DNA of 64,000 bases from contig NZ_JBDOIO010000003.1 in NCBI RefSeq assembly GCF_039831995.1, positions 1,302,001 to 1,366,000 on the forward strand, in the 5' to 3' direction. Under the pieces are notes generated by a model. The model was given only the letters and a program-made list of their open reading frames with translations, was not told where the DNA came from and did no database searches. The position numbers were made by a program, and so were the translations under genes. This DNA is from Paenibacillus pabuli. GTDB taxonomy: Bacteria > Bacillota > Bacilli > Paenibacillales > Paenibacillaceae. Of this stretch, positions 63,500 through 64,000 are shown piece by piece; position 1 is the first letter of the stretch; each line of letters starts with the position of its first letter.

Positions 63500-64000
63500 T
63501 TAAGAGGAATACTGGGGTGTGCTTCGACTGCGTTTCAGCCGCATTTTATATAACTCCGGCAGTCCTACGCCGATTAGAACTACAATAACGCCAAACCATT
63601 GCAGTCCGCTGACATGCTCATGAAGTACAATGGATGATAACAGCACCGCAACCGGAAGTTCTACCGCACCCAGAATACCTGCCATATCGCCCCCAATATG
63701 AGGAACCCCTATGGCGAACAGGACTGGCGGAATGAAAGCTCCGAAGAAACCGAGCAGTAAACCGAACACCAGCAGCTGGCTCCAGATCAGTCCGTTAAAC
63801 AGGAATGTCGGCGGGAACAGAATACAGAGCAGAATCAACCCGCCAGTAACCATCCACGCGCTGCGAAAAGCAGGATGTGCCGATGGAACCGCTTTGCCGC
63901 TGAACAGTACAAACAGTGAATAACTCACAGCCGCCATTAATCCAAGTGCAATGCCGAGACCGTTAAATTCGCTCAGCCCCTGTTCCAGGAATCCTGCAGC
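63500..64000 (-). CDS. EamA/DMT-family transporter, C-terminal part (runs off the window)
   Basis: The frame stays open to the right edge (167 residues visible). It shows the second EamA repeat with about five membrane segments: GIALGLMAAVSYSLFVLFSG, then AGILGAVELPVAVLLSSIVL and EHVSGLQWFGVIVVLIGVGL. The DMT-type hallmarks are the Glu-Pro-like VELPVA turn and the final helix before a basic tail. Such carriers export small metabolites or drugs; the substrate is unknown and the N-terminal half is outside the window. Confidence 0.85.
   Translation of the reverse strand, partial: AAGFLEQGLSEFNGLGIALGLMAAVSYSLFVLFSGKAVPSAHPAFRSAWMVTGGLILLCILFPPTFLFNGLIWSQLLVFGLLLGFFGAFIPPVLFAIGVPHIGGDMAGILGAVELPVAVLLSSIVLHEHVSGLQWFGVIVVLIGVGLPELYKMRLKRSRSTPQYSS

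Noticed and set aside
1..64000. CRISPR array, tRNA, rRNA, prophage or intact insertion sequence
   Set aside because: No regular short repeats with spacers, no tRNA cloverleaf or rRNA stretch, and no phage structural genes were seen; the only IS is a short relic.

Overview
The window reads as chromosome of a Paenibacillus-like member of the Bacillota. The evidence is strong AGGAGG-type ribosome binding sites, frequent GTG/TTG starts, GAAC-N4-GTTC LexA boxes, cre-like sites, T-box leaders, a BirA operator, a CUT1/YesMN-type sugar system and secreted GH5 glycanases. No rRNA, tRNA, prophage or CRISPR array was seen. Genes run on both strands, with a long bias to the minus strand. I judged identity by eye from protein motifs; no database search was run.

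Layout. 1-3700: the tail of a LamG-domain protein, an IS3-family transposase remnant, an SOS operon (Y-family polymerase, YolD, unknown) and a decayed LysE exporter. 3.7-9.1 kb: an MBL-fold hydrolase with a kinase-like protein, an LmrA/LmrB-like repressor-exporter pair and a thioredoxin-reductase-like flavoprotein. 9.5-14.9 kb: protoheme farnesyltransferase, then a minus-strand group of a heterodimeric ABC exporter, a possible 35-residue peptide and an Stf0-type sulfotransferase. 15.5-25 kb: a multi-PAS hybrid kinase, a 794-residue isoprenoid synthase with two sets of Asp-rich motifs, TauE-type and BASS-type transporters, a small zinc-ribbon protein, a lipoprotein, and an archaeal-type aspartate-semialdehyde dehydrogenase behind a T-box leader. 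25.6-28.3 kb: small genes and gene debris (GalU fragment, HAD, VOC with broken start, GNAT).

28.4-31.7 kb is a biotin ECF transporter: an EcfA-EcfT fusion and a second EcfA on one strand, bioY on the other, with a BirA box between them. 31.8-33.4 kb holds an SDR enzyme divergent from a TetR regulator. 33.4-41.8 kb is a CUT1 sugar-uptake cluster (solute-binding lipoprotein, two permeases, FAD oxidoreductase) with its two-component system. It lies divergent from a GH5_4-X2-CBM46 endoglucanase at 42.2 kb. Then follow manganese catalase, two unknown genes, and the sucrose operon scrR-scrB-scrA (46.4-51.0 kb).

51.1-64 kb: DAHP synthase/chorismate mutase behind a second T-box (Phe specifier by geometry), ribonuclease J, L-rhamnose catabolism (rhaA and an aldolase-dehydrogenase fusion), an AT-rich streptothricin-acetyltransferase-like gene bracketed by near-identical 16-bp repeats, a GH5_8 mannanase with a cre site inside its promoter, a TreR-like repressor without tre genes nearby, an esterase and NAD-epimerase pair, a membrane cupredoxin and a truncated EamA transporter at the right edge.

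The common theme is a soil saprophyte using plant polysaccharides and sugars under carbon catabolite control. The least explained loci are the sulfotransferase/ABC-exporter group, the two-module isoprenoid synthase, and the repeat-flanked acetyltransferase.
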